From NCBI GenBank assembly GCA_015183035.1, contig JACZZP010000010.1:2294001-2358000 (forward strand): DNA of 64,000 nucleotides, in the 5' to 3' direction. Below, piece by piece: positions 11,701 to 21,977 of the stretch; the first letter of the stretch is position 1, and every line of letters starts with the position of its first letter. This DNA is from Meloidogyne chitwoodi. Taxonomy: Eukaryota; Nematoda; Chromadorea; Rhabditida; Meloidogynidae. The notes beneath the pieces were generated by a model that saw only the letters and a list, made by a program, of their open reading frames with translations, was not told the DNA's origin and ran no database searches. A program made the position numbers and the translations under genes.

Positions 11701-14700
11701 TAGGCAAGCTCTTTACCAACTGAGCCATTGAGACACTAGACTTTACTTTTCTTTTAACTGACTATAAATTAAATTTTATTAATACTAGTTGGAGGAGGAA
11801 GTTCTTCTTCTAAAAGATGTCCAGAAGGGTCTTCTTGTGTTCAATCAATTAAACAACAAAAAGATAATTTATTACAACAACAAAAATGGATTTGTTGTAT
11901 TTCTATAGCACAATGTCCAAATGGAAGAAATGCTTATTTAATACCAAATTCTGATTCTATAGTAGCTTGTGTACCTGAAGCTGTAAAAGAAGAAGAAGAA
12001 AAAAGTGATGATGAAGAAAATAATAATAATTGCCCAAAAAATTATCAATGTATGCAATCTGCTAATGTTGTTGGTTTTTATATGTGTTGTTCTTTCAATA
12101 ATAATAATAATGATGGTGGTAGTGGAGGAAGTGGAAATTCTTTACCTTCTATGTATGAATTTTTTTTAATTTATTTTTTTTGATTTTTTGGTTTGTCTAT
12201 AGTAGGGATAGCTTGAGGGTATTCACCTCATTTATTAGAAAAAATATTTTACACACACAAAACTGACCTGAAAATAAAAAAATGTTCTTGTGAATAAATG
12301 GGGGTAGAGGTACCCAAAGATAGACAAATTAATAACTTTGATTTCAATTTGAAAATTTAAATTTTTTGTTAGATCAAAAATTGGTTCATTTACTTCTGCT
12401 GTAGTTAATGCAGTTTCTACAGCTAAAAAACGTGCAATGTCTTCATTACTTGCTAATTTAAATGAAATACATTCTTCTTCTTCTTCTCCTTCACAAAAAC
12501 AACAAAAACAATATTATTATTCAACACTTAAATGTCCAAGTGGTTTATTATCAAATGGTGCACGTTGTATAGTAAATCAAATACAAGCTTGTCCTATTGG
12601 TTATATTTGTATTGGAGATAATAATATAGCCTCTGGCGGTAAAGGTGTTTGTTGTAAAGCACAACCTAAATGTAATAGAAAAGGACGTAAACCAGTTTAT
12701 ATTGCACCAAAACAGGTTTCTTTTTTTATTAATTTTTAAATTTAATTATTAAAAATATTGTGTAAGGTATTAACCTGTGGTGATGAAGAAGCTGGTTGTC
12801 CAGAAGGTTCACGTTGTTCTCGTTCAACTTTATCAGGAATTCAAATTTGTTGTATGCCAAGAGAAAGTTCAACATCTATTGGTTATATAAATAATAAAAG
12901 TAGTAGTAGTTCTTCCTCTTCTTCTTCTTCTGATAGAAGAACTATAAGAAGACCAGAGTCATCTATTTCATCGTTTTCTTCATCATCATTTTCACATGTT
13001 GTTCCTAAAATTGTTCCAAAATGTGCAAAAGATGGAGCTTTGCCATTCTTTGCGTTAGGAAGTCGAGGTTTTCTTTTTATAAAATTTTGGAATTTTTTCA
13101 AATTAATTTTTTTTAAGTTCCACAACAATGCACATCAGATCGAAATGATGAATGCCCAGAAGAATTTGAATGTGAAATGGGCAGTGATGAACAATTTGTA
13201 TGTTTTTTTTAAATTTTTTTTTAAATTTTAAAAATTAGTATTGTTGTCCAGCTTGGGATAGATGTCCAGCCGGTGCTTCTCCATTTTTAGTAGAAGGTTC
13301 TCGCAAGCCTTTAGGCTGTAATTGGATGGCTAATAATTGTCCTGAAGGATATACGTTAGTTTATTTTTTTAATTTTCTGACAAAAAAGAATTTTGACCAT
13401 TATGATTTTTGACCATTTTATAATGTTGACACTTTTTTGTATTTTTCTTTAAAGTTGTGAAGGTTCAAAAGATCGTGCAATTTGTTGTCGAATGCGTGCA
13501 AATAAATTACAATGTCCAAATGGTCGTTCACCTTATCTTTATGGAAAACGTCCAGTAGTTTGTCATTCTACAAGTAATAAAAGAATATGTCCTACTGGAT
13601 TTGAATGTATACCATCACAAAATGGTGGTGGTCAAAGATTATGTTGTTCTACGTTTGTTTTGTTTTTTTTTTATTTTTTTTTTAAATTTTTTTTTCTCAG
13701 ACCTGACAATCATGCACCTGAATGTGTTGCTGGTTATGGTTATAATGATCCTTGTATGACTTGTATTTTGTTTTTAATTTTTTTAAAATTTAGCAACTGG
13801 TCGAAACCAAATTTGTGATCCAATTTTAGAGGTTTGCGGGGAATTTTATTTAAATTTTTTGATTTTAATTTTCAAGACGTGTCCACTTGGTTATCGTTGT
13901 AAACGTTCAACATTAGCAAATACACATGTTTGTTGTTCTTTACCTTTGGATAATCGTTATGATGGTTTTTGTCCTCCTGGACAAATTCCATTAATTATTG
14001 GACAATTTTCTTCTTCTTTTTCTTCTTCTTCTGATAATAATAATGATTTTATTTCTCCACCAACATGTCATCAGGTATTAAATCCATGTCCTTCAAATAA
14101 TAATAATAATAATGGACCTCCATATCAATGTATTTATTCTACTGAAAAACAAGATTCTTTTTGTTGTGCTTCTTCTGCTGCTGTTGCTAATCATCATAAT
14201 AATAATAATCGTTTTGGTAGTGGAGGAAATTATTTTAATAATAATAAATTAGCAGCATTTCCAACACGTAGTAATAGTAATAATAATCTTGTACAAAATG
14301 GGGGAGAATTAAGTCAACAGCAACAACAATGGTTACAACAACAACAACAAAATTGGCAACAACAACAATTTCATCATAGAAATTCTGCTGCTTCTGTTCA
14401 ACAACAACAGCAACAAATTGCTGCTGCACAGCAACAACAAGCAACAGCTGCTGCTTTACAAGCTTCTCAACTTGCTGCTGCACAACAACAACAACAAGCT
14501 TCTTCTCAACTTTCTAATACTCAACAACAAATTGGAGGAGGAGGATTAGTAGGTTGTAGTGGTAGTGGTGGTGATGGAGTTGAAGATGCTAATGATTCAA
14601 CAATTATGGCACAACAAATAGCTGCTGCTAATAATCAACAAATGCTTCAATTACAAAATAATGGTGGAAGAGGAACAAGTGGAAATTATTATCAACAATT

Positions 14701-16522
14701 ATTACAACAACAACAACAAGGAAATGGAGGAGTACAACAACAACAACTTTATAATAATATTAATCAATTAATTCAGCAAAAACAGCAACAACAATTTCAA
14801 CAAAATAGTAACATTAATCCTTCTTCTTCATCAGCAATTTCTGCAGCAGAAAATTTAGCTTCAGCAGCATTACAATCAATTTATGCTAATTATGGAATTG
14901 CTACTTCTACTACTACTTCTACTACTAATATTTTAAATAATAATTTAGAAAGAAGAAGTAATAATAATGGAAGTTTATCATCTTCTTCTTCTTCATTATT
15001 ATTTGTTGCAAGTTGTCCACCTTGGAGTCGTCCACTTTTAAATTCTTCAAATGGTTTAGGACGTTCTTGTTCAACTTGGGTTTTTTTTTATTTTAATTTA
15101 ATTATATTTATTTATTTTTAAAAAACAGATAAGATGTCCAAATGGTTTTACTTGTTATTCTAATTTTCCTGATGGAAGAAATGCTCATTGTTGTACAACT
15201 GTACCTTTAGATAATAGAATTGTATTTAAAGCAAATAATAATAATAATAATGCTGTTGCTGCTACGCTTTTAGCTGATGGTATATTTTTTAATTTTAATT
15301 TGTGAATTTTTTTTTTAAGATTAATCTTAAATTTTTTTAAGATTAAAAAAATTTCAAATTTTTTTTAATAGAACAATATCCAGCACAACAACAACAATTT
15401 AATTCTAATAATAAAACATTACTAAATGGTTCAACAAATTATATTAGTAATGGTAAATGTCCATCTAATATGATTAATATTGGTGGACTTTGCAAACGTA
15501 GTAAGTGAATTTTAATAAATTTTTCTTTTTTTTAATTTTTTTTTCTTTAAAAAAAAAGTGTTCTTCATTGGACAACCAGGATGTGAAACAGACAAACAAT
15601 GTAATGCTCGTTCAAATGGAACAATTTGCACAAAAGGTTATTGTTCATGTCCATCGCCTTTATTAATTTTTGAATCTCGTTGTGTTCTACAATGCCCAGA
15701 AGCTATGTTAACAATTGCTGGACGTTGTTATGATCTTGGTTCAATTGTATTTATGGATTCTGTTGATAATCGTGAAAATGGAACAATTGGAGGTTTTTGT
15801 CTTTCTACTGTTGTACCAGAAGAACAATGTTTTGTTAAAAATGCTTATTGTAGTGAAAAGAGTTTAACTTGTCAATGTACACCAGGATATGAATTAAGAA
15901 TTGATGATATTAATAATAAAACTGAAAAGGTTTGTGAGAATTTTTTTTTTTTAATTTTTTTTACATTTCCCCCGCTTCCCGTGGTTATCTAAACTTTTTT
16001 TTTTAATTTAATTTAAAGGGAATTTGTATGGAAGTAGAAGGAAGTCGTTTTCATGGAAATTTAATATTAAATAATAATAAACGTTTATTTGATTTTGCAT
16101 TTGATGAAGAAGAAATTGAACATTTAGAAGAAGAAAAAATATTTTTTAAAAATAATAAAATTGAATCAAAAAAATTTTTTGAAATTGAATTTTCTTCTGA
16201 TATTGTTGAAAATAATTTAACAATAACACCACCACCACCATTTGTAGAAGAAGAAGAAATTGATGAAATTGAAGAAGAAGAAAATAATAAAAAAGAAGAA
16301 GAAGAAGAAATTGAAGTAAAGGAAGAGGAAAATGAAAAAGTAAAGGAAAAAGAAAAAGTTAAAGATGAACAAGTAAAAGAAGAAAAAAATAAAAGTTTAA
16401 TAAAAACTAAAAATGTTAAAAAAGAAGATGAAAAAGAAGAAAAACAAAAATTATTATCTTTATTAAAAATTGTTGAAAAAGATAATAATAATAATATTAA
16501 AAAAACAACAACAACAAAATGA
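8761..16522 (+). CDS. Large secreted multi-Kunitz / lustrin-type cysteine-rich protein
   Basis: About 20 exons, well over 1,500 residues. The N-terminus is a signal-anchor-like hydrophobic stretch (IIFLLILFSTTIIFG) after a basic head, then a chitin-binding-like cysteine segment (ERCDP...FLC...HDCPEGELF). Next come many lustrin-type Cys repeats (CP-G--C...YCC patterns) and three Kunitz domains at about 10330-10515, 10820-10995 and 11190-11400. A very Gln/Asn-rich segment (about 14.2-14.9 kb) splits further cysteine repeats. The C-terminal exons (15558-15930) look like EB/EGF-type cysteine modules, and the tail (16028-16522) is Glu/Lys-rich. The family resembles nematode cuticle or extracellular-matrix proteins of the multi-Kunitz/lustrin type. 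The residues right after Kunitz Cys2 are P, F and L, not K/R, so trypsin-type inhibition is unlikely. Exon edges in the longest low-complexity parts are approximate. Confidence 0.82.
11664..11740 (-). pseudogene. tRNA-derived remnant in an intron
   Basis: Minus strand reads TGGCTCAGTTGGTAAAGAGC, a good tRNA D-arm/box A, but no intact box B follows at the right distance. It lies in a roughly 250-nt intron of the Kunitz gene, against the usual 40-60 nt, so it probably arrived by insertion. Confidence 0.45.
12190..12330. mobile_element. MITE-like inverted repeat, family A (intronic)
   Basis: Outer arms GTTTGTCTAT and ATAGACAAAT, and inner arms CACCTCATTTATT and GAATAAATGGGGGT, face each other inside an intron of the Kunitz gene. 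Same inner arms as the elements at 3.5 kb and 17.5 kb, but more diverged. Confidence 0.55.
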
Positions 16523-16856
16523 TAAAAAACAAAGTTTTTTAGTCTCTCTCAGAGAAGGAGAATTTAAATATATTTATTTTTTTAATTATTAATATTTTTA
16601 GAAAAAGTGTGGATATATTTAATAATTATTATTTTTAATAAAATAAATAAAATATATTTAAATAAAAAATATTTTTTTGAAAGACAAAAAAAAAAGAAGT
16701 ATTATATAATTCAAAATTAATAAAGAACTTTTTGTTTGTGTAAATGATAAAATGTTTTTTTTGAGGAGAGATAATGATGAAGAATTTATATTATATTATA
16801 TATTATTTGTGTGTAAAAAAACAAAAGGTTTGTAAAATTTTTATAAAATTAATTAA

Positions 16857-17150
16857 TTAAAATTTAAAAGTTTCATGTATTTGTGGTTGTTTTTCTTCAT
16901 TATTATTATTATTTTGTTGTTGTTCTCCTCCTCCTCCAACCGCTTCAGTTTGTACATTTTCTGTTAAAGGTATTTGTTTTATTGTTCCTTGTCCTGTTAA
17001 AGAAGAAGAAGATTGTTGTTGTTTTTCTTGTTGTAATAAATTAGAAGAATTATTATTTCCTCCATTATTGTTTGTTGAAGAAGGTTGTTGTAAGGGAGGT
17101 AATGATGGACGTCTGAATTGACTAAAAATATTGCTATCGTATATACGCAT
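16857..17150 (-). CDS. Hypothetical Gln/Asn-rich protein
   Basis: Single open frame of about 97 codons from the ATG at 17150 (MRIYDSNIFSQFRRPSL). It is rich in Q, N, S and G with no hydrophobic segment after that start and no recognised domain. It lies just beyond the stop of the minus-strand Q-rich gene at 17298. The codon pattern and low-complexity style match that neighbour, so it may be a small separate gene or an alternative 3' exon; an acceptor-like TTTTTAG sits within its 5' part. Weak call. Confidence 0.35.
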   Translation of the reverse strand: MRIYDSNIFSQFRRPSLPPLQQPSSTNNNGGNNNSSNLLQQEKQQQSSSSLTGQGTIKQIPLTENVQTEAVGGGGEQQQNNNNNEEKQPQIHETFKF

Positions 17151-17297
17151 TTTTTTTAAATTTTTAAAAAAGAGTAAAAGGAGAGAGGGGTAAATTAATA
17201 ATTTTTTAAAAAAGAGTTCAATTTTTATCAAAATTTAAAAAAGTTGAAAAGATTGCTAAAAAATGACTAGTAAATTTGACATATTTTTTAAAGTTTT

Positions 17298-18478
17298 TTA
17301 TTCAATTTCTTTATTTAAAACAAACCCAGGAATTATTGGCCAAGGTGAAAGACCACTGTAAGATCCACCATTATTATTTGTTTGACTATTTGTAGGTCCA
17401 TAAGGCCCATAAGGACTAGCAATATTTTCACTACCACCATAAGTTCCAGCAAAAACTCCAGCATTTACACCGTAACCTGTTTTTTAAAGGAGAAAATGAA
17501 GAGGAAAACATTTTTGAACCTTTTGTTTATTTAACACCCCATTTATTCGCAAGAATTTTTTACCCAAAATTGACTTGAAAACAATTAAAAAATTATATAA
17601 TTTTGCGAATAAATGGGATGTGTATCTAAACTTGCGAATTTTGAATTTTTTTCTTTTAAAAAAATATTTACCATAATTATTTGATGTTTTACCCACAAAA
17701 GAGGGAGGGGATTGTTGTTGTTGTTGTTGTATAGGTTGACCAAAAGGAATACCAAAAAACCCTCCAATACCTTCTCTTGTTGTACGTATATTATTATTAT
17801 TACTATCATTATTTGTATTATCACGTTGTTGTGAAGAAGATGAAGAAAGTATTTGTGAAAATGAACGAACTAGAGCTAAAGAAAGTTGTGAAATTAAATC
17901 ATTTAGTGGAGAAGAATTGTTATTGTCTTGTTGATTATTTTGTTGATTTTGTTGAGGTAAAAATTGTTGTTGTTGTTGTTGATATTGTGGGTAATATAAA
18001 GAAGAAAAAGAAGGTTGTTGTTGTTGTTGAAATTGAGGATTATTTCCTCTATTATTATTTGTTAAATAAGAAGAAATTCCTCCTCCTCCTCCCACTGGTT
18101 GTTGTTGTTGTTGAGAAGAAAATGGCCATAAAAGTGTATTTGAGCTATATGGAACAATTAATTGTTGAGGATAAAATGAAGGTTGTGGTAGTGATAATTG
18201 TGGTAGTGATTGTTGTTGTGGTTGATTTAGAGGTGTTAAAACTTTTTAAAAAAATATTTTTTACAAGGGAAAAATTTTTTGAAAATTCAAAAACCTGAAA
18301 AATATGGAGAATTTACTCCAACAGATGTTTGTTGTGGCCATTGAAATTGATTATTATTATTATTTGTAGTATATAATGGGGCACTACTGCCTAAAGGGAA
18401 TATTTGACCAAAATTTGGTTGAAAAAAAATAAATGTTAAATAAATTATAATTATTAAATTTGGTAAAATTTGAACCAT
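17298..18478 (-). CDS. Secreted Gln/Asn/Pro-rich low-complexity protein
   Basis: Starts at the ATG at 18478 with a clear signal peptide (LIIIIYLTFIFFQPNFGQ). About four exons follow: 18287-18478, about 17690-18240 with polyQ runs and GGGGGISSY, and a last exon at 17298-about 17480 rich in GPYGP/GGS ending in FVLNKEIE. The middle contains one non-repetitive stretch (LNDLISQLSLALVRSFSQIL) that could form a helix. Composition resembles nematode cuticle-associated or secreted structural proteins; no family recognised. The intron between the last two exons carries a family A inverted-repeat element. Converges on the Kunitz gene. Confidence 0.6.
17533..17631. mobile_element. MITE-like inverted repeat, family A (intronic)
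   Basis: Arms CACCCCATTTATTCGCAA and TTTGCGAATAAATGGGATG about 60 bp apart, the best preserved of the three family A copies. It lies in the last intron of the minus-strand Q-rich gene. The ends resemble GATACACCCC. Confidence 0.65.
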
Positions 18479-19174
18479 TTTGTTGTGTAAAAAAATTATA
18501 AAAAAATTTTAAATATGTGAAAATAGTGAAAATTTTAACAGTTTTTTGTTTTTGACAATTTTGTATATTATCAAAAAATGTGTTAAAAAAGGATTATCAA
18601 ATTTTACAAAATCAATTAAAAAAAAATATTATTTTATTTTAATCTTCTATTTTTTTTCTTCTAAACTTTTCCCGTTTAAGTCAAAAATATTTTTTTAAGC
18701 CTTTTAATGGCCTAAATATTTATTTTTATATTTTTCATTGTACATTTGTTTTTAATAATTTTTTTCTCAAGTGGACATCACTTCACTCACTTTTTCCAAA
18801 ATATTTAAATTTCGTTTTATTAACATTAAAAACAAGGGAAAAAAAGAAAGAAAATTCTGTTAATTTTCGGGATACATTTTTTAATATTGTACTAGACTCA
18901 AAACGTTTAATACTATTTTGTTTGTTCAGACTCAAACGTTAAGTTCTTCGAGAAAAATAAATTTTGCAATTATTTGGCTTTTACTTATGATAGAACTCGA
19001 CTAGTCGCGAGGCGTTTATTGCGAAATAGTGATTAAATTAAAGTATTAGAGATAAAGAGGAAACTTGAGAATACTTGGGAAAACGGTTATAGACTATTAG
19101 ACGTGTTTCTTCTTTTCTTTAATATTTTTTCTAACTAACTTTTCCTTTTAGTTATTTTTTTATTGATTTTTTGT

Positions 19175-19885
19175 TTAGATAAGTGCTGTTGAACCATTAC
19201 GTGCTGCTGGATTATTAATTTTTAGAAAAAAGACATTTGACAGAATATCTATTTTTACAAGCATTATATTCGCTTTTCATTGGACACCTCCAAAAGGTTT
19301 TTTTGTTGTTTCTTTATTTTATAACGTTTTTTGGAAGGTCGTGTCGATCATGGTGAAGATGGATGGCAAACAGCTAGTGAAGTTAAAGAAGAATCTGGAA
19401 TTGATGCAAGTGAAAAGTTTAAATTAATCAAGGGTTTCAAATACGAGATGTTTTATCCTGTCAATTCAAAATTAAAACAGGTATATTTTTTAAAATAAAA
19501 CATGTCGAACGTGTGCAAGTGTTTCGAAGTTTTGGTCCAAATTTTGAGTCATTAATTAAGACTTATAGCTTTCCATAGTTGACGTTAAAATAGACATTTG
19601 GTAGAAAGACCGTATTTAAATACTTTTTGGAATTGTCCGATCTTATTCAGCATTCTTTAGCAGACAAATATTTTCCTTTTCTCTCTAATTATTTCTATTA
19701 AGGTCACATATTGGTTGGCAAAATCAAATGATGACAATCTTCAAATTACACTTTCACATGAACATAAAGATTATCGTTGGCTTTCATTATTAGATGCTTT
19801 GGAATTGACTCAACATGAGGAAATGAAGAAATTGTTAAAAGAAGCTGATATTTACATTGATAAGAATGTTGTGTTGTTTTGTTGA
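19175..19885 (+). pseudogene. ndx-4: Pseudogene copy of Ap4A hydrolase ndx-4
   Basis: Aligns to the intact gene at 4365 along its whole length. The start ATG region reads GATAAGTGCTG instead of GATGAATGCTG. A 1-nt deletion at about 19230 shifts frame in exon 1. A 3-nt loss turns the Nudix-box region TALREVKEE into TASEVKEE, removing the conserved Arg of REVKEE. Exon 3 (from about 19704) is still nearly identical to the functional copy, so decay is recent and concentrated in exons 1-2. Confidence 0.85.
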
Positions 19886-20157
19886 ATATCTTCTGTTTTA
19901 GAATTCCTGTTTATTTTTATTTGTATATTTGAGTGTTTGTTTATATTAAGAGATTTTGTGTGATCCATTGTTCATATAACCTTTATAGAAGCTTGAAACT
20001 AGGATTCCCGTCTTTTTAAAAGTTTTTAATAAATATTTGATACAAACTGTTCTTTTTTTAAATGGTTTTTATTACCTAATATTTATATTTTATACGCCTT
20101 TTTAAGTTATTTCAATCTCAAGTTTCTTGTTCGACAATCTTTTTAAATTCAAAAGTG

Positions 20158-21711
20158 ATGGGTAAAAATCGGGATCAATGGAATAAACAACACAAAATTA
20201 ATGTAAAGAAATCGGAGACTGGCACAAACATTCAACCTCAAGTAAATACACTGCAAGCAAACAATGTTGTTGAACAAAAAAGCAAAGTTCAAATGAATAA
20301 GAATTTGTCTAATCAATGCTCAACAAGCAAAGCTGTGGATGTGCCTGCTATTATGAAAATAAATATAAAGGTTTTTATTTTACAAGCTTTAATTTATTCG
20401 GTCCAAAGTATAATGAAAGCTCAAAAATGTTTTAAATTGATTTTACTTTTGTACTTTCCTGAGTTGTTTTAGTTTCATTTTTGCTTATGCTTTCTAATTA
20501 TTGTAAAGGATTGATAAAATATTTTAATTTAGAGTTTTTCTGAAGTTACAAAAAGTGGTTTATCTTCTCAATCTAAACAAAATGCATTTCCAGTACAACC
20601 GATAGCACCTCCATCTTCCATTCAAGGACAACAAAACCAACTCCCTATCGAGGTTTTTTATTTTTGGTTATGCTCTAACGAAATTTCTTTTAATCAAAAA
20701 TTTAAATTTGTTTTATAAACTTAAAAATTTAGGATAAGAACAAAGAAGATAATGAAAATGATGTAGATTCCAGTTGTGTATCTGGCCTTATTTCAGGAGA
20801 TGTGGTATTCAATTGTTATTAATTATTAAAAAAAATTCTTTAATTTTTTAGTCAAGCAGAGTATCAAATAAACTCAAAGTATACCTTGTAACTTTTATTT
20901 AATTTGTTTTTCTTTTGAGAGCATTTTTTCTAAAATGGCTGAAAAATTTAAAGAAAAAAATGAAGATGAATTGAAAGTTTTAGAAGCTGATTTGGTAACT
21001 TTTTTTGAAGATCGAGATCTTACAGCAGCAGATAATGCTTTAAAGCGAAAAATGGTTACTTTTGTTTTCATTTTTTTTAAATTTCGTCTAAGTCGCCGCC
21101 TTACACACCGCCTATGTTAGTACAAGAAGCAAGACAACAAATGAAAAATGGAAATCTTCTTATGGCAGCAGAATTTGTATATGCTTTTTTTTTATTTTAG
21201 AAATTGAACTTTATATATTTTAGACATGGGCTGGTTTTAGCTGCGCCGTCTGTTTGATGTTTGCTAGGCTGAAAATAAATATACAATCTCATTCGTCCAC
21301 GAATTATTTGTGTAAAATCCTGATTGATTGTTATAATGGTCCAAGGTCGTCACTCAGAAATGATAAATATTGCGCGAATGAGTACTTTTTTGTAATCACT
21401 AAAATTTTAATATATTAATTTTTAGAGCTCATCGTAGTTTTTATAAAAGGGTAGTTTTGGAAGATTTGGCGCACAACATTGAATGTGTTGAACACTTTAT
21501 TGGGCAAGTGAAGCCAATACGTTCACAAGATTTAGCTGATAAGCTTAATGAACTTATGAATGGCAATAAAATAATAGATGAAGATAATAAGGTTCAAGTA
21601 CAATTTTATTCGCAAAATCATGTTGACTTCATTTTTGGTAATGAGCGTGAATTTGAGTGGCACGCAGACAATGGAGGGAGAGAAAAGTATTATGAGGATC
21701 TCAAAAATTAA
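20158..21711 (+). CDS. Uncharacterised helical-domain protein, family X copy 2
   Basis: Eight-exon organisation identical to the copy at 5365; start at the ATG at 20158. The last exon encodes the same final 84 residues as copy 1. The N-terminal and middle exons differ by scattered substitutions (SFSEVTKSGLSSQ; AEKFKEKNEDELKVLEADL), which keeps the frame open and suggests both copies are still constrained. The C-terminal domain again has QEARQQMKNGNLLMAAE, WAGFSCAV and RSFYKRVVLEDL. It ends about 265 bp before the Argonaute start codon, in the same orientation. As for copy 1, the function is unknown; PaREP1/HEPN-like resemblance is inference. Confidence 0.75.
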
Positions 21712-21900
21712 ATACTTCAAATAAAATTTTTAAATACAGACCAAATTTTTATTATTTATATATGATTCCAATTTCCTTATTGACTAAATAAAAAATTTCA
21801 ACTTATCTGTTTTCATTTATTTTTAATGCAACGTTTTTAACAATCGATTTATTTAACACTTTGGTTTGTGCTTTATTGATTTTTTAACAGATTAGTTTTT

Positions 21901-21939
21901 AGAGAGTTAAAAAAGAGGAGATTGCATTTCTTCAAAACT
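21901..21939 (+). promoter_or_regulatory. Shared 5' flank of the RGG-exon genes, copy 2 (Argonaute)
   Basis: AGAGAGTTAAAAAAGAGGAG followed by ATTGCATTTCTTCAAAACT, 40-75 bp before the Argonaute start. It matches the block upstream of the truncated copy (7104) and of the RGG/helical-domain gene (28975). Confidence 0.5.
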
Positions 21940-21977
21940 GCAATTTTAAAAATTTGTTTATTTTAATATTTTTTCCG

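Noticed and set aside
14235..14483. Minus-strand open frame in the Gln-rich exon
   Set aside because: Complement of CAA repeats; the plus-strand frame is continuous with the Kunitz gene.
17585..18298. Both-strand frames rich in Val/Tyr across the Q-rich gene
   Set aside because: Shadow frames of polyQ codons; the frame with a signal peptide at 18478 is preferred.
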